This document shows positions 22,031 through 34,267 of a stretch of 64,000 bases of DNA, in pieces (position 1 is the first letter of the stretch; the number at the start of each line of letters is the position of its first letter). The notes under the pieces were generated by a model that was not told where the DNA came from, ran no database searches, and saw nothing but the letters and a program-made list of their open reading frames with translations. A program made the position numbers and the translations under genes. Source of the stretch: Thysanoteuthis rhombus (taxonomy: Eukaryota > Mollusca > Cephalopoda > Oegopsida > Thysanoteuthidae); the NCBI GenBank assembly GCA_963457665.1, contig OY735236.1, positions 42,362,642-42,426,641 on the forward strand, read 5' to 3'.

Positions 22031-24090
22031 GGTAGTATAGATACTTTAGTATTTTAAAAAATTAGAAGTAACTCCAGATGCCAACAGGAATTTGTTTTTT
22101 TTAATTTTTTCAATATTTATATTTGGGTAACAGTACTATTCTCCATAAGCCCATTAATGCACAGACGTGAAATTCTGTTAAAACTTTCTTTTGACTTCTC
22201 AAAAAATAAAGAACAGATAATTTTTGGTGGAAGTCCCTGACTGAGAGAAAGGTTAAATGTCTATATAACCATATTCCTGAAATTTCAAATACTTTTTCAT
22301 ATAGTGTTAGTGTTTTTATTTTGTGAAGGCATTTGGAATTGAGGGAGAAAACCAGAATAAATGTATTTCAGTGTTTACCCATACGTGAGGCACACTTGAT
22401 TGAAAAAAAAAAAAAAATAAAAATAAAAAAAATAATAATAAATGAATAATATGCAAGAATCACACCTCATTGAATTAGCTGGTATTATGACTAGGGGGCT
22501 GTTTTCTAGTCTGGCATATATAGTGATTTTTACTAAAGACATATTGACTATTCAAGAAAAATTAAACTGTGCAAATATATAACTGCATTCAATGCTACCA
22601 TATTATGACTAGGGGATTGTTTACTGAAGCTAGATATTGATAGTTATAGGGCTTTGATGAGCGGAAATCCTCCAAACACCTTTTTAAGCCATTCATCTTA
22701 TAGTATGACATATATTTGAACTTTTGGACAAGATCCTTCATCAAAAACAGAATTTGTTCAAAATCAGAGATACTTTGTATGAAAGAGTTGCTAAGAAAAT
22801 GCTTGAGGATAAAGTGAAAATCAAAATTGTGTCAAATTTCTAATGCCATTCATTAAGACATTCTAAAAGATTTAATGTTGATTAATGTTTCTCTTTAGGG
22901 AATGTTTTGATAGACTACAATGGCATTGCTTGTTTTTCTAGAATAGACAAACTATTTTTGCTTCTCTCCAAGTTAGATGAGTCGGATATAGCAGCTAATG
23001 TTTGTAAATATTTTGTGTAAAGATGTCAAGTTTGTAAAGAGTAGAAGTCATTAATGCGAAGAGCAAATGTTGAGCAGAAATAAAAATACTTGATTGTTTG
23101 GTTGAAAAACTGACACAATGAATTCCTTTCATGTGGATTTGCTCTCTCATTGCTCTCTCAGTTGAATAATCAGTGGTTTACTGGAAAAGTTCTGTAAACT
23201 TTTGATAACTTCATTAAATGAAAAAATATATTTATGTCTGTGTCATCCCTATTTTTACAATTCCAAGGTCTTGGGATATCCAAGTCTATGATCAAGCTTC
23301 CATATATTGGCTATCATCAGTTACACTTGCATATCAGGATGTTCTATTAATTTTCTGAAGTTCTGGAATGATATTTTCATCACTACATATATTATTTGGA
23401 TAGTTATCAACTGTTTTTTAAGCTCTCCTCAGAACTATGGTTGCATCTGGTTTTTGAAACTTTCTGAGAATTTCTCATTACTTTTCTTTCTTTCTCATCA
23501 TTTTCTTGACATGAGCTTGCTAGTCTAATTGAATCACACTAGTGTACGTTGAATGTCTTGTTCACATGGTGATACTACAATCACAAGTGAGATTAGAATC
23601 TGTCCTGTAGTTGAGCCCTGTTGTTGGAAACCTTGACAGGTTGTAGTAATGTTAATATTAAGGGAAATAATGACTAATCAAAATTACCTCTCTTTCACCT
23701 TTGGGCAGTTTATTTTTCTTTTTACAAAAAATTCTATTCACAAGACAGTTCAAATCATTTAGAAGGATACTGTTGTTTCATGCCTGTTATTTTGACCTTG
23801 TCTTTAAGAAGGTTGTGTGCTTCCTTTTATTTCCGCTCATGCTTTAATAGTCTGATTCAACTATTTCAACTTGGATAATGTTTTTTTTCTTCTTTTTTTT
23901 CAATCATCAATTTTGATCTTCACAGGGCAGCTGGTTTCTCCTCTATCCTCTACTACAACTCCAGGGGATGATGTATATGCAGCCTTTGGTTATATTTTCC
24001 TCTTTAGAAAGACTTAACTTTGAAAGAAGGTTTAAGGATGTTTTGCTATGAAAAGCCATTCTGATATTATATATGAGCCTGGAATTTTTC
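22031..24090. other. Long AT-rich stretch, nothing recognised
   Basis: Only a short direct repeat (ATTATGACTAGGGG at 22485 and 22602) and a poly-A-rich run near 22406. Short frames have no domain features. Confidence 0.4.
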
Positions 24091-24121
24091 AGCGATTTTT
24101 TTTTTTTTTTTTTTTTTTTTT
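24091..24121. repeat. Poly-T run, about 31 bases
   Basis: Homopolymer of T. It could be the tail of a minus-strand retroposed copy, but no element body was recognised. Confidence 0.9.
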
Positions 24122-24288
24122 CATTTTTTATTTTCTTTTATAGAATAGGGTTATTGTTATTTTATGATTGATATCTTCATGATTTTTTCTTCCATTTTTT
24201 TTCTATTGTTGTCAATAAACTGATCTTTTTGTTACACAAAAAAGATGGTTGGAATAAAATTTTGATTGTAAATCCATGGGTAAATCCT

Positions 24289-24526
24289 TGTTATAGGGAC
24301 AGATGACTTCATTCCATATTCTTGTTATAGGGACAGATGTCTTCATTCCATATTCTTGTTATAGGGACAGATGACTTCATTCCATATTCTTGTTATAGGG
24401 ACAGATGTCTTCATGCCATATTCTTGTTATAGGGACAGATGACTTCATTCCATATTCTTGTTATAGGGACAGATGTCTTCATTCCATATTCTTGTTATAG
24501 GGACAGATGTCTTCATTCCATATTCT
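24289..24526 (+). repeat. 34-bp minisatellite, seven units
   Basis: Unit TTGTTATAGGGACAGATG + (A/T)CTTCATTCCATATTC. Units alternate between ATGACTTC and ATGTCTTC (A-B-A-B-A-B-B), so the effective amplification unit was 68 bp. Unit 4 has TGCC for TTCC. Nearly identical copies imply recent expansion. Confidence 0.95.
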
Positions 24527-25199
24527 GTACAAGTCACAAAGTCATTAAGGAAAGCACGATTATTATTTTAATCTTTTTTCCTTGTTGAATATTAACTTTC
24601 TGATTTTCCATGATCTAATAGTGTTTGCACATCCTCCTGGTGGGAGCCAGAGTTTAAAGGTTACATCTACGTATCTGATGTATAATGTAAGTTGCAATGA
24701 TGCTGTACAACAAATGGGGAAGGTAGAAGATATTGACTGAAGTAGAGTTAACACCGACTGATCCTGAAAATGTATGTAATAATCTATCTGTTTTGATAGA
24801 ATATATAGATTCAAATAAAATCATGTCACATAATTTTACAAGACACTGAATTATTGATCTATATAAATAATGACCAGAGTGATTTTCTGTTCTTTTTTTC
24901 CTCTGTCTACTTAAATGCAACAATTTTGTTGATAAAAATATCTCCTATCCAGCATTTGAAACAATAGACTTTTCCACTCAACCTGTTCTGTAGTTAGTTT
25001 TCTAAAAAAAGTATCTTATAGAAATTCAAATATATCCATAATTCTTTCATGGGATTAACTAATTGATTTTATGATCTTAGGGTCTTTTAGTTGGAAGAAT
25101 TTTGCACAACTCTGTAACAAATTTGCCTTTGAAGGGTTATTTTTGGATATGCAACAGTGCTTTATACCATCAGCCAAGGGTTTTTATCATTTTTTTTAT
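24527..25199. other. Unassigned AT-rich stretch
   Basis: Minus frames at 24563-24923 have no recognised domain. Confidence 0.4.
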
Positions 25200-25520
25200 T
25201 TTTTTATAAACCATCAACTAAAACTAGCGATATGTCATGTGTACAAGCCAAACCAATGAAGCTAAAAATTTAAACTTCTATTCCTTATTATGTCTATTAG
25301 AAACATTTTTTTTATTTTCTTATTTTGAAAATCCCTCCTTAAATAGGTTTTCAGTGGTAGTTACAATTTACAATCTAAATTTAAACTAAATTTGTCCCTT
25401 AGTTTGCGTCTGGCTGAATTCAAATTTGTTATTTGAAAATTCAGACCATTTAGTAATCCTACAAAAGGCAAGTGGAGTAACTTACTCATTGATCACCCCT
25501 TTTTCCAATTTCTTAGTTTG
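25200..25520 (-). repeat. R1 dispersed repeat, copy 5, reversed
   Basis: Starts AAACCATCAACTAAAACT, then GTACAAGCCAAACCAATGAA, CTTAGTTTGCGTCTGGCTG and TTGATCACCCCTTTTTCC. Joined head to head to copy 6 within a few bases. Confidence 0.8.
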
Positions 25521-25865
25521 AAACTATCACATGAACAATCTCTTTTGGCAGCAGGCTGTGCCGGAAGTGATCAATTAGAAAAATTGCAAAAAGGGGTGAT
25601 CAATGGATAAGCTACTTCTCTCAGTTTTTTCAAAAAACAAGTGGAAATGCTGCTGGACCATTTTATGCAAAATGTACATTGTAAATTGAACCCCCCACAA
25701 TAACTCACTTAAGGGGGGGGGGTAATAAAAAAAAAAAACAAGAAAAATCTTTAACCTCCAGATCCATTAGGGCCACCTACATGTGATATATAGCCAGCCA
25801 GCATTCTAAACCAACTTAAAAACTGAAGAAACCTACATTTATAGTTTTGGTTGATGTTTTTTTAA
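25521..25865 (+). repeat. R1 dispersed repeat, copy 6
   Basis: ATCACATGAACAATCTCTTT, AAAAAGGGGTGATCAATGG, GAATGCTGCTGGACC, CTTAAGGGGGGGG, GCCAGCCAGCATTC, ACTGAAGAAACCTAC. With copy 5 it makes a ~660-bp inverted repeat. Confidence 0.8.
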
Positions 25866-25969
25866 TAATCTGGTTAAATCAGTTGCAAGTGTCTAATCAC
25901 TTATGAAGTTAATTCCAAATAAGGACATCCTTATTTTATTTTTGATATAATCATTGGACAGACATAGCC

Positions 25970-26360
25970 TCCAAAGGTGGAAAAAGGTTCTATCTTTTTT
26001 TATTTGTGTGCTTGTCTGTTTGTGTGTTCCAGCACTCCTGGTCATACCGTTTTGTCTACAAATATAAAAACTGGCATCAGTACTCCACTAGACCCCCTCT
26101 AAAAATAATTAATTTTATTTTCTGAGCCTCAATTTGATGGGTTTATTGATAACATCCAGGTTCCTTAGATGTTTTTCTTAATTATTTTTTTAAAAATTTG
26201 ATTTTAGATGTTTTCTGGTTGAACTTGCCAATGATTATACATAGAAATTATTTTGACCATATTTATTATTTTATGAAATTTCTTTTACATGACTTCAAAT
26301 TTTGACACTACAGTTGTTCTATTATTGACTGTGATGGTAAGTTATTACAGATTTTACTAG
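25970..26360 (+). repeat. R8 dispersed repeat, copy 1
   Basis: CCAAAGGTGGAAAAAGGTTC, GTTTTGTCTAC, AGATGTTTTCTGGTTG, TTTTGACCATATTTATT and ATTATTGACTGTGATGG match 48435-48750 in order. No ORF. Confidence 0.65.
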
Positions 26361-26669
26361 TACAAGACAATTTTAGAAAAAAATTAAAATCCTGGTATGA
26401 AGACCAGTTCTCTTTTTTCTTCAGAAAGAATAGACATCGTTATGATTTATCCATTGCTTTAACTACTTAGCTAAACCTCAATGCTTTTTTGTGATTTCTC
26501 TTTAATTCTTTGATTTCATTGATTTTTGACATTTTTTTTCTTTTTTATTGATGATTCCTTTTATCTACAAAATAATCTCCTGTCCTTTTAGGAACAAATA
26601 ATTTTGTTTTAAAACCAAATATGCCGTTTCCTAAAAAGGAACTCTTTTGAAATGCAAAAATATCTTTTT

Positions 26670-27200
26670 ATGAGGATAAATGGGTTTGTACAGTGCACAA
26701 TACATTTTCTCACCCTTTTAGTATCGGGGCACACACACAGGCACATGTATTCGTAGATCTATCTACAAAGGCACATATATATATATGTGTGTATGCAATG
26801 TATGATGGATATATATATTGGTTTATATGTACAATTGTCTCTCTCTTTATCTATTTGGGACACAGACACACTTACGTATTTGTAAGTCTATATACATAAG
26901 TGTGTGTGATTATGTGCATAATCATATAATAAATATACATGTTGGTAAACCTGTACAATTATCTCTCTCTCTCCCTATCTGTTTGTCTAGATTCATAGAT
27001 GTGTATATCTGGGGATAAATGGGTTTGCACAATGCATTATGTATTTTTTCAACCTTTTTGTATGTATGTGTGGCAGACAGGCACACACACATTTGCGTGT
27101 ATACATGTATGTGGAAATATTTTACTGTGTATAAGTGCATTTATAAGTATAATGGTATTATAGTATTTATATGTTGGCAAATATATACAATTATCTATAT
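26670..27200 (+). repeat. Tandem duplicated, microsatellite-rich segment
   Basis: GGATAAATGGGTTTG(T/C)ACA occurs at 26675 and 27014. A TGTACAATT(G/A)TCTCTCTCT word recurs near 26828, 26953 and (diverged) 27180. The segment is rich in ACAC, TATG and CTCT. Frames here are artefacts. Confidence 0.6.
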
Positions 27201-27463
27201 ATATATATATATATATGCATATTACTATGCATATATATTAGTAATATGGGCAATTAAAGGTATATATATATATGTGTGCGTGAGAGAGAGAGTAATTATA
27301 TACATATACATATCTACCAAGCATAGATAGGACAACTATGCACATCTATCTAGAGAGATTCATGGAGATTTATTATCACATATACACATTACTTCACTCA
27401 CACACACCAAAATATTCTCACATGCATATATTCATATACATGTATGTATTTGTTCGTGTATGC

Positions 27464-27504
<41 letters not shown>

Positions 27505-28058
27505 CACAGTTGACACAGATATTCCAACCCTTTATATGGAAAAAGACTTGTTCTCTTTCGGCCATGGTGGACATCATGCAAATTTCAGGCTTTGCAATTG
27601 TTAAAAGTTACTTTGTCCAATGGAAAGCCATCAGAGAATTGATTTTAGAAGCGTTTGATCTTTTGTGAGAAAAAAAATTCCCCTGGGTTTGTTGCGGGTT
27701 GGGGGATGTTTTATTGATGCCCTCAGCGGTATTTCTCTTCGATGACAAAATATCAGTCATGGAAAAACAAGAATCATTCGTCTAAATAGTTCAAAGGTTT
27801 AATTCTTGTGTGCCTTAAGCCGTTATGTATTTATCAAAAGATGATTTCAGTTTATGAATTTGTTGTTCGTCCTAACGTTAGGGTTAGAATCTGACTGCCT
27901 TCAGGTTGTGCACAAACACATTCTATTCACTCATATGCACACAAACACACATATTTATAGACACTTTGTATTTTGACTAGTTTATCCCTGCCAACAAAGT
28001 TGGAAGATATATATATATATATATATATATATTCATTTGTATACCAACTTTGTTCTTG
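27201..28058. repeat. TA-microsatellite-rich stretch
   Basis: (AT)n runs at about 27198-27220, 27260-27275, 27467-27503 and 28009-28032, with unassigned sequence between. No gene. Confidence 0.8.
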
Positions 28059-28180
28059 ACAATTCCTACTCATTTTTCATATTCAATATAGTCACGATAT
28101 TTCAGCAAATCAATTTCTATGGCCCTCGTCAGGTGTAAATTTTTGTCGTGACTACATTCAAGATGAAAATATGTGTTTGA
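28059..28180. repeat. Possible retroelement end (GTTTCGGC-like motif)
   Basis: CACGATATTTCAGCAAATC followed by GGCCCTCGTCAGGTGTAA resembles the terminal motif of R7/R14 elements. It follows an AT microsatellite. Weak, single diverged instance. Confidence 0.3.
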
Positions 28181-29044
28181 TTTGTCCAAAACAAAGATAT
28201 GTTAATGACTTTTCTCAAAGTTATAGACAATAACCACATGTGTCAGCGGTCTGTCCGTTTATCCACACAGTATCTCCAAAAGTTCTCAATGACATTTTGT
28301 GGGAGAGTGGGCCATTGGCTAAAGGAAAATGGATTGAATTTTTGGGTAGAGATCCAGGTATTTTTATTGTTACCCCTCCTGCATTGTTGCTTTATAAGAT
28401 GTGATTTTCATTTAGTTTTTAGTGACAATGGCATTGGTAGAGATATATGCCCTCTTGGTGATTTCTAGTTGCATTGACAGGAATTCAGGAATTACTGCAA
28501 GCCAAAAACTGGAGACAAAATTAACTTCATTTGACAGTATCTACCCTAATTCTAAGGGTTTATGAAAGGAATCTGAGCCAGATGATGTCTACATATCTGG
28601 CACAAATTCATGGGAGGTGACAAAGAGATGATTCATATAATTTATATAATAGTAAAAGTCTAATACAGTTTATCTGTCTGTGATATCTGAGTAGTCAAAA
28701 CAGTACATTTTAGTCAGAGGTATTTGTGCAAATCAGGTTGATTCTTTTTACAATTGGTCTAAAGTGTCATGTGGTATCAATATCCTCTTGTTGCATAGTT
28801 ACTGCTTGGCCGTATCAAATTCTTCTTTTGTCTTCGACCATTAAGTAATGGCTACTTGCAACTGGATACTGTCCACTGACCCAGCTTTTCCTTTTTTGTG
28901 CTGATGGCATTTATCCAGCTTTGATGAATTTTCAAGTTGATTAACTTCTGATCTGTTTGTTAGTCTGGACATCTTTGCCAGTCAGAATCATCTATTAGTC
29001 ACTATGACATGCTTCCAGTGGAGATTATTGTTTTAATATGATGC
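28181..29044. other. Unassigned stretch
   Basis: A frame of 89 codons (28199-28468) shows no known domain. No splice-bounded exon recognised. Confidence 0.35.
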
Positions 29045-29926
29045 TAGGTGAACTAAACAAAGAAAGCAAAAAAGTCACCCTGCACATGAACTTCAGTAAA
29101 ACAAAAATCATGTGCGACAATCATGGTGAGAATAAGAACATAACTGTCAAAATAGAAGCAAGGTAGACCACTACATCTACCTAGGACAACGAATCTCCAT
29201 GAAACCCTCAAAAGAGGAAATCAAGTTAAGAATCACTTTAAAATGGCAAGCCTTTGGCAGAGCAAGCTCAACTTTCAAAAACAGACGATCCCAATAAATC
29301 AACCTGCAGTTCTTATATTCTGTTCTGTTGTTTGCAAGTAAATCATGTACACAAAATGTGTATATATATATATACACCCATTCATTAAGCATATGAATTT
29401 AACTAATTACAAAAAATACCTAATAAACAGTTTAAAATGGGGTCTACACTCCCCATCTGGCGTAGGCCTATTACTAGCTTTGCACGGGCCTGATGAGGGA
29501 ATTTAACCACCTATTTGTGAAACATGGAACCTAACAAAGAGACAGACCCGCAAATTGAGAACCATGCAACGTGCACATGAGAGAATAATGCTAGGCCTCT
29601 CATGGAGAGACCACGTCAGCACAGTACATCTGAGAAAAGACGAGAGTTAGGGACGTCATAGAATCCATTAAAAACCTCAAATGGTGCTGGGCTGGCCATG
29701 TTGCAAGAATGGCAGACAATTGATGGACATTGCGAGTTACGACATGGATCCCCCGAGACTACATGCGCAACTGAGGCCGCCAAAATATTAGATGGAGAGA
29801 TGAGCTAGACAGGTTCAGGAAGTACTGGCTCCGTGACGCCCATGATAGGGAAGTGTGGCAAATCCTGGGGAAGGTCTATGTCCAACAACGGATGCTAAAA
29901 GACTGATGATGATGATGATGATGATA
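29045..29926 (+). pseudogene. RTE-like LINE 3' fragment, interrupted by R16
   Basis: Translated pieces read HMNFSKTKIM then YIYLGQ-like and ISMKPSKEE, followed after an insertion (29298-29517) by KLRTMQRAHERIMLGLSW-, IKNLKWCWAGH and the C-terminal WRDELDRFRKYW. These are the motifs at the end of the reverse transcriptase and C-terminal region of RTE-type LINE proteins. Stops and frame changes are present. The stop codon runs directly into (GAT)n at 29903-29926. About 55 bp of LINE is missing at the R16 junction. Confidence 0.85.
29298..29517 (+). mobile_element. R16 element inserted in the LINE, copy 1
   Basis: AACCTGCAGTTCTTATATTC, GTAAATCATGTACACAAA, (TA)n, CATTAAGCATATGAATTTAA, AAAATACCTAATAAACAGTT, GGGGTCTACACTCCCCATCT and AATTTAACCACCTATTTG. 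The same sequence occurs at 41577-41805, outside any LINE, so it is an independent element. A (TA)n sits at the same internal place in both. Class unknown, no ORF. Confidence 0.75.
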
Positions 29927-30380
29927 AACCCAATAATCCCCAAAAGAGGAGTATATAACCAATGCATCCTCACAATAGCCACTTATGGAGCTGAAACATG
30001 GAACCTAACCAAGAGACAAACCTGCAAACTGAGAAGCATGCAATGCGCACATGAAAGAATCATGCTCAACCTCACATGGAGAGACCACTAGGCAGTACAG
30101 TATATAAGGAAGAAAACGGGAGTCCATGACATCATAGAAACTATTAAAAAACTCAAATGGCAATGTGCAGGCCATGTTGCAAGAATGAAAGACAACTGAT
30201 TGACATCATGACTCACAACCTGGATCCCCAGAGATCACATGAGAAACCAAGGCTGACAGAACACAAGATGGAGAGATGAACTAGACAAATTCAGGAAATA
30301 CTGGCTCTGTGATGCCCATGATAGAGAATTGTGGCGAATCCTGGCAATGGATGTTAAAAGACTAATGATGATGATGATGA
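29927..30380 (+). pseudogene. RTE-like LINE 3' fragment, nested in the tail of the previous copy
   Basis: Begins within the (GAT)n tail of the upstream copy and restarts at a point equivalent to VYNQCILTIATYGAETWNL. Continues through SMQCAHERIMLNLTWRDH, then frame-damaged sequence, and ends ATGTTAAAAGACTAATGATG in its own (GAT)n. 5'-truncated and dead. Confidence 0.85.
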
Positions 30381-31268
30381 CCAGTGTTTTCATTAAAGCA
30401 GATGCACTTTTGCAATTCCTAGTCTATGTCTTAATTTCAATTCCTGTTATCTGGCTTGCGTTATCTTGAGAGTTGAATTTGGACGGTCAAACACTTATTC
30501 CTTTATAGCAAGATTTATGCCTGAAGCTGGTAACAGTTTCAATAGAAACTAGTGATTTTTTTCAGTTATTGTTTGTGTCGTTAGTGTTACTATTTTCATT
30601 GCTGTTAGACAAAGACTGACTTATCATTTAGTTTTCATTATTAGATACAGTACTGTAACCCTATACAGTACTGTCAAAATTATTGTGCACCTTTTGTGAA
30701 AATTGATTTTAAAACCCAATTGAAACTACTAACATGTAGACAGTAACACATGTTCTTATGAATTTGGGATTCTGCATTCATTCTTATATCTTGCACAAGG
30801 ACAATCTAGACCATTGTTGACTTTGTTGGTTATGTTACGGTTTCTATTTACACTAATCAGACCCGTTTTCAAATCTCCCTAATATTTCTGAACATTCAGT
30901 GAGCATAGAAAGAATACAAATAGAATATTTCTCTATTAATCTTTTCTCTCTTCTGTAAGTTTATTTTCATCAACAAAATTCTCGGCCACATTTTATTTCT
31001 TTTGATGATTTTTCATTATTTGCTGTCAACTGGAAATTTTCCTTTATGGCTGTTATCCTTATCCGTATCTCATTTGAAGGAACAGTTTGTTTTTATGTCA
31101 ATAGAAAAGCCCAACTACCTTTGCCTCTTTATGAATGGAATGGCCGTCATCTGTCTCTACAGACAATAGAATGACACTAGAGTGTTCTCTCCGAGGAGCA
31201 TGCCTCAGTGATGCATATGGAGATCCCCCTTTATAGGCCATAAGAAATTCATAAATTGTTGGTGACTT
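30381..31268. other. Unassigned AT-rich stretch
   Basis: No gene or repeat partner seen. Confidence 0.4.
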
Positions 31269-31324
31269 GAGTCATGTTCATAGTTTCTGACTCTCGTTCG
31301 AGTCAGTAACTATGAATATGACTC
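31269..31324. other. 25-bp inverted repeat, 6-base loop
   Basis: Left arm 31269-31293 (GAGTCATGTTCATAG...) and right arm 31300-31324 are reverse complements at 23 of 25 positions, loop TCGTTC. The left edge includes TGAGTCA, the AP-1 consensus. It could extrude a cruciform or fold as RNA. The loop is short for a microRNA precursor. Not repeated elsewhere in the window as far as I can see. Confidence 0.85.
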
Positions 31325-33544
31325 GTCGCTTCTCTGACATTTATTATGTGTACAATAACAGACTTTGCTTATGGCTACTACTGATACATCAAGTATGGCA
31401 GATATGGTGGGAAAGGCAAGAGGAGAAAAGGAAGTTAGGTAGCTTGATGAGAGGGTAGGAAGAGAAAGGGGAGAAAAGAAAATTAGGTAGTTTAATAAGA
31501 TGATAGTGAGATGGTTGAAAAGTAGCTGCTACTGTGACAAACACGGCTCTTATTACATGATTTTGTTGGATATGTCATTGACTTTCATATCTTCTAACTA
31601 ATCTCAATTGATACAATCTTCTCTACTCATATTTTAGATACCTTCTAGGCTTAGCCTTGTCTTTCATGAAGCCACATTGGCAGGAAACTCAGTGAGTATC
31701 AGATTCACAAGCAGTGGCCTGTGAGACTCTGTGAAAGGTGCCCTTGTTGCATTCTTCCTTAAACCTTTTGTTTCCATTCCTTTCTCTCTGTCACTTATTG
31801 AAATCTGGCTACTTATGATAGGTGTTTGGGCCTATATTCCTTTCAATCTAGTCAGTGTGTGCTAAACTCTCATGTTCACAATTTTTTCTCCTGTGATAAA
31901 AATATGTACACTCTTTTGAGTTTGACATGTTGGATCAATATTTTTCCAATAAAAACTCACTGAGCTGTCTTGAATTTTGAATCTTTTATGCCCACATTGA
32001 TTTCCTTTGTGTGCTGGTTGAAAAATATGTGTGCATGCACAGAGCTTGAAACTATGACGGGGGATTCATGTTTCGGTTACTGCTAATTAAAGAAAAACAG
32101 AAAAATCCAGATGAACTGCATTGTTTGTTCACTTGCGTGAGTTAGTTGCATTATCAAAAGACCCAAATCAATGTTTGTGTCTGAACCTGAATCTTTTTAT
32201 AAATATGAATTTAGATTATGCTATTGACAGCCATTAAATATTAATTTCTGAGTAAGGTCTCTACAAAGTGAGAAAACTCATGTTCAATCTGCTTCCAGTT
32301 GGTTGTTGTGTTACCACCTTATTGAGTTATCTGGATCGAACAGTGTCAAAATTCAAGGCAACTTTTAGGGGTACTGCTACAGCTGAGAAAAATGGCTGTA
32401 GACAAAAAAATTAAGAAGTTGGAAGGGAGAGAGAGAGAGAGAGAGAGAGTAAGAATGGATAGGACCTGATGGCTGATACAAGTTTGACAGACAGGGCCCT
32501 CATTATATATATATATATATATATATGATGATCAATTTAGTCGCTGTTTTTTAAAATTTAACTATACTTCATTTGGACTGTATGAGAACTAAATGAGATT
32601 TATTCTAGGACAATCTATTTGAAGGGTAGTATCAGCTGAGGACTAGTTTGCACATAGTCTCACTGTCTATGGTCCTCCTGCTGTCGAAAACCTTCCAAAA
32701 ATCTCTTTTTGCAAAGCCAAGCCATTCTTTCATATAATGATAATTTTAGTATTAGTAGTGATATTTTATGATAGATCCGTGGCAACTTTACTATGCGTAA
32801 ATCATTTTGAGTACTATGTACTTGTAAAACTCATTGTTTTTTTGTTTTTTTATAAATAATTTCTTTTGAATAAAAACAGCAAAAACCAAACTGGTATTGT
32901 GACTGATACATGCGGAGTTAATTTCATTCAAAGTTTGTATTTTTTATCAAAACACAAATAAAAGGCTTCGTCATCTTTTGAATATTTTGGATAATGTTGT
33001 TTGCCTTATCGATATGGAAAGTTTGAAGAAGGAAAACTGTTGCCGTGTCTCAAAAAGATTTTTGTAGAAAAGGTCATCAGAAAATGAAGTTGTTCAAGTG
33101 GCGAAGATAAAACCCAAAGATTTTGCCTCTGTGTCAGTGACGACTCAGCTAGTTGTTGATTTGTCATTCAATAAGGTTTCCTTCCTGAAATGATTAGCAA
33201 CATTAGACTGGATGGATTATTTTTCTGACGTGCGGACACATTGATGAGGTTTCTCTTTCTGTCTGGTTCGAGGATTGAAGAAATGGCACATCAGACACGA
33301 GTCAGATAGATTAATGAAGAATTTTAGTAGAGGCACTTTAAAATCTATCGGAAATGTTTGCTGTTCAATATAAATTTTGTTTATAACTTTGAAGAGGGTC
33401 GTTAACAATTTTTGGGCGATCCATTCCATGGCTTTTTTAGGTGAGTTATCTAAATGTGATTTTAATAAACGTATTTGGAGCGAGAAAAGCAGACACTTTC
33501 CTTTCTGGGAAGAAGTCCATATCATAGACAGAGAACACTGTTGG
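31325..33544. other. Unassigned stretch with (GA)n and (TA)n
   Basis: (GA)n at about 32428-32449 and (TA)n at 32503-32526. Frames at 33217-33562 on both strands have no recognisable domain. Confidence 0.4.
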
Positions 33545-33800
33545 AAAGTAAGAAAAATCTAGGAAGCAGCCCACATCAACTTGTTGACTGAATATACATC
33601 AAATAAGTGCAGAGTTCGACTTGATGTGGCTTTTACTTTTCAATAGGGATGAGGTATAGAGATCGAGATATGATAAGGAAAGAAAAAGAAAAAATCACCA
33701 CCCAAATCCAACGTTATAGTGTTACTGCCATTGAAAAAAATCCTGAATACCATCATCACATCCAAATAGTACACCTGAAGAAGGCCATAGAATAGATTGG
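33545..33800 (+). repeat. R14 dispersed repeat, copy 2
   Basis: CACATCAACTTGTTGACTGA, CAATAGGGATGAGGTATAG and ACCTGAAGAAGGCC...TTGGCCAAAATGTCATT match the R14 order. The end is a CTTCAGG/GTTTCGGCC-type motif in reverse. Confidence 0.55.
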
Positions 33801-33829
33801 CCAAAATGTCATTAACAACACAAACAACA

Positions 33830-34225
33830 AGAAAGAGTTAAATCATCCAAAAAACTCTTTAAGTTGTAGTTCTTCTATAATTTTGAGAAGAGTCATTAAG
33901 ATTCACTGAGTGTTTAGGATGATTTAAACTTATTTTTGTTGCTCTCACAAACATCCAATCCACACTATAGTCTCTTTCTGGTGAACTATCCATACGTGAA
34001 GAGAGGGACCCTTTCATCCAGTTGTGCTGAATGAAAGGGAAGAACAGGCATACAAGAACTTGCTGGATAAATGTATGAATCAGAACAGTTTGGATTTCTG
34101 TTCCGTTTGGCTTTTGTTGCTTAACAGGGACATGGTTTAGAATACTTGGTTCAAGAAAGAAAAGAATTGGAAAAAACTCTGCAACCTATATTATAAGTAT
34201 TCAAAGAACACTCTTTAAATGGTCA
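33830..34225 (+). repeat. R14 dispersed repeat, copy 3
   Basis: AACTTGCTGGATAAATGTAT, TTAACAGGGACATGG and CTCTGCAACCTATATTATAA match 11276-11600 reversed. CATCCAAAAAACTCTTT at 33845 also matches ATCCAAAAAACTCTTTGAAT at 11570. Confidence 0.55.
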
Positions 34226-34267
34226 GTCTCTTTTTCAATCATCCACATCCCTACTAGGACTGTAGCT

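Noticed and set aside
24289-24526. CRISPR-like regular repeat
   Set aside because: No spacers; 34-bp units are contiguous.
28199-28468. 89-codon frame as a gene
   Set aside because: No recognised similarity and composition like the surrounding non-coding DNA.
31269-31324. microRNA precursor
   Set aside because: A 6-base loop and total length of 56 nt are small for a metazoan precursor, and there is no supporting evidence. Kept only as a hairpin.
33417-33453. Possible exon ending in GTGAGT
   Set aside because: A donor-like word only; no matching acceptor or conserved translation.
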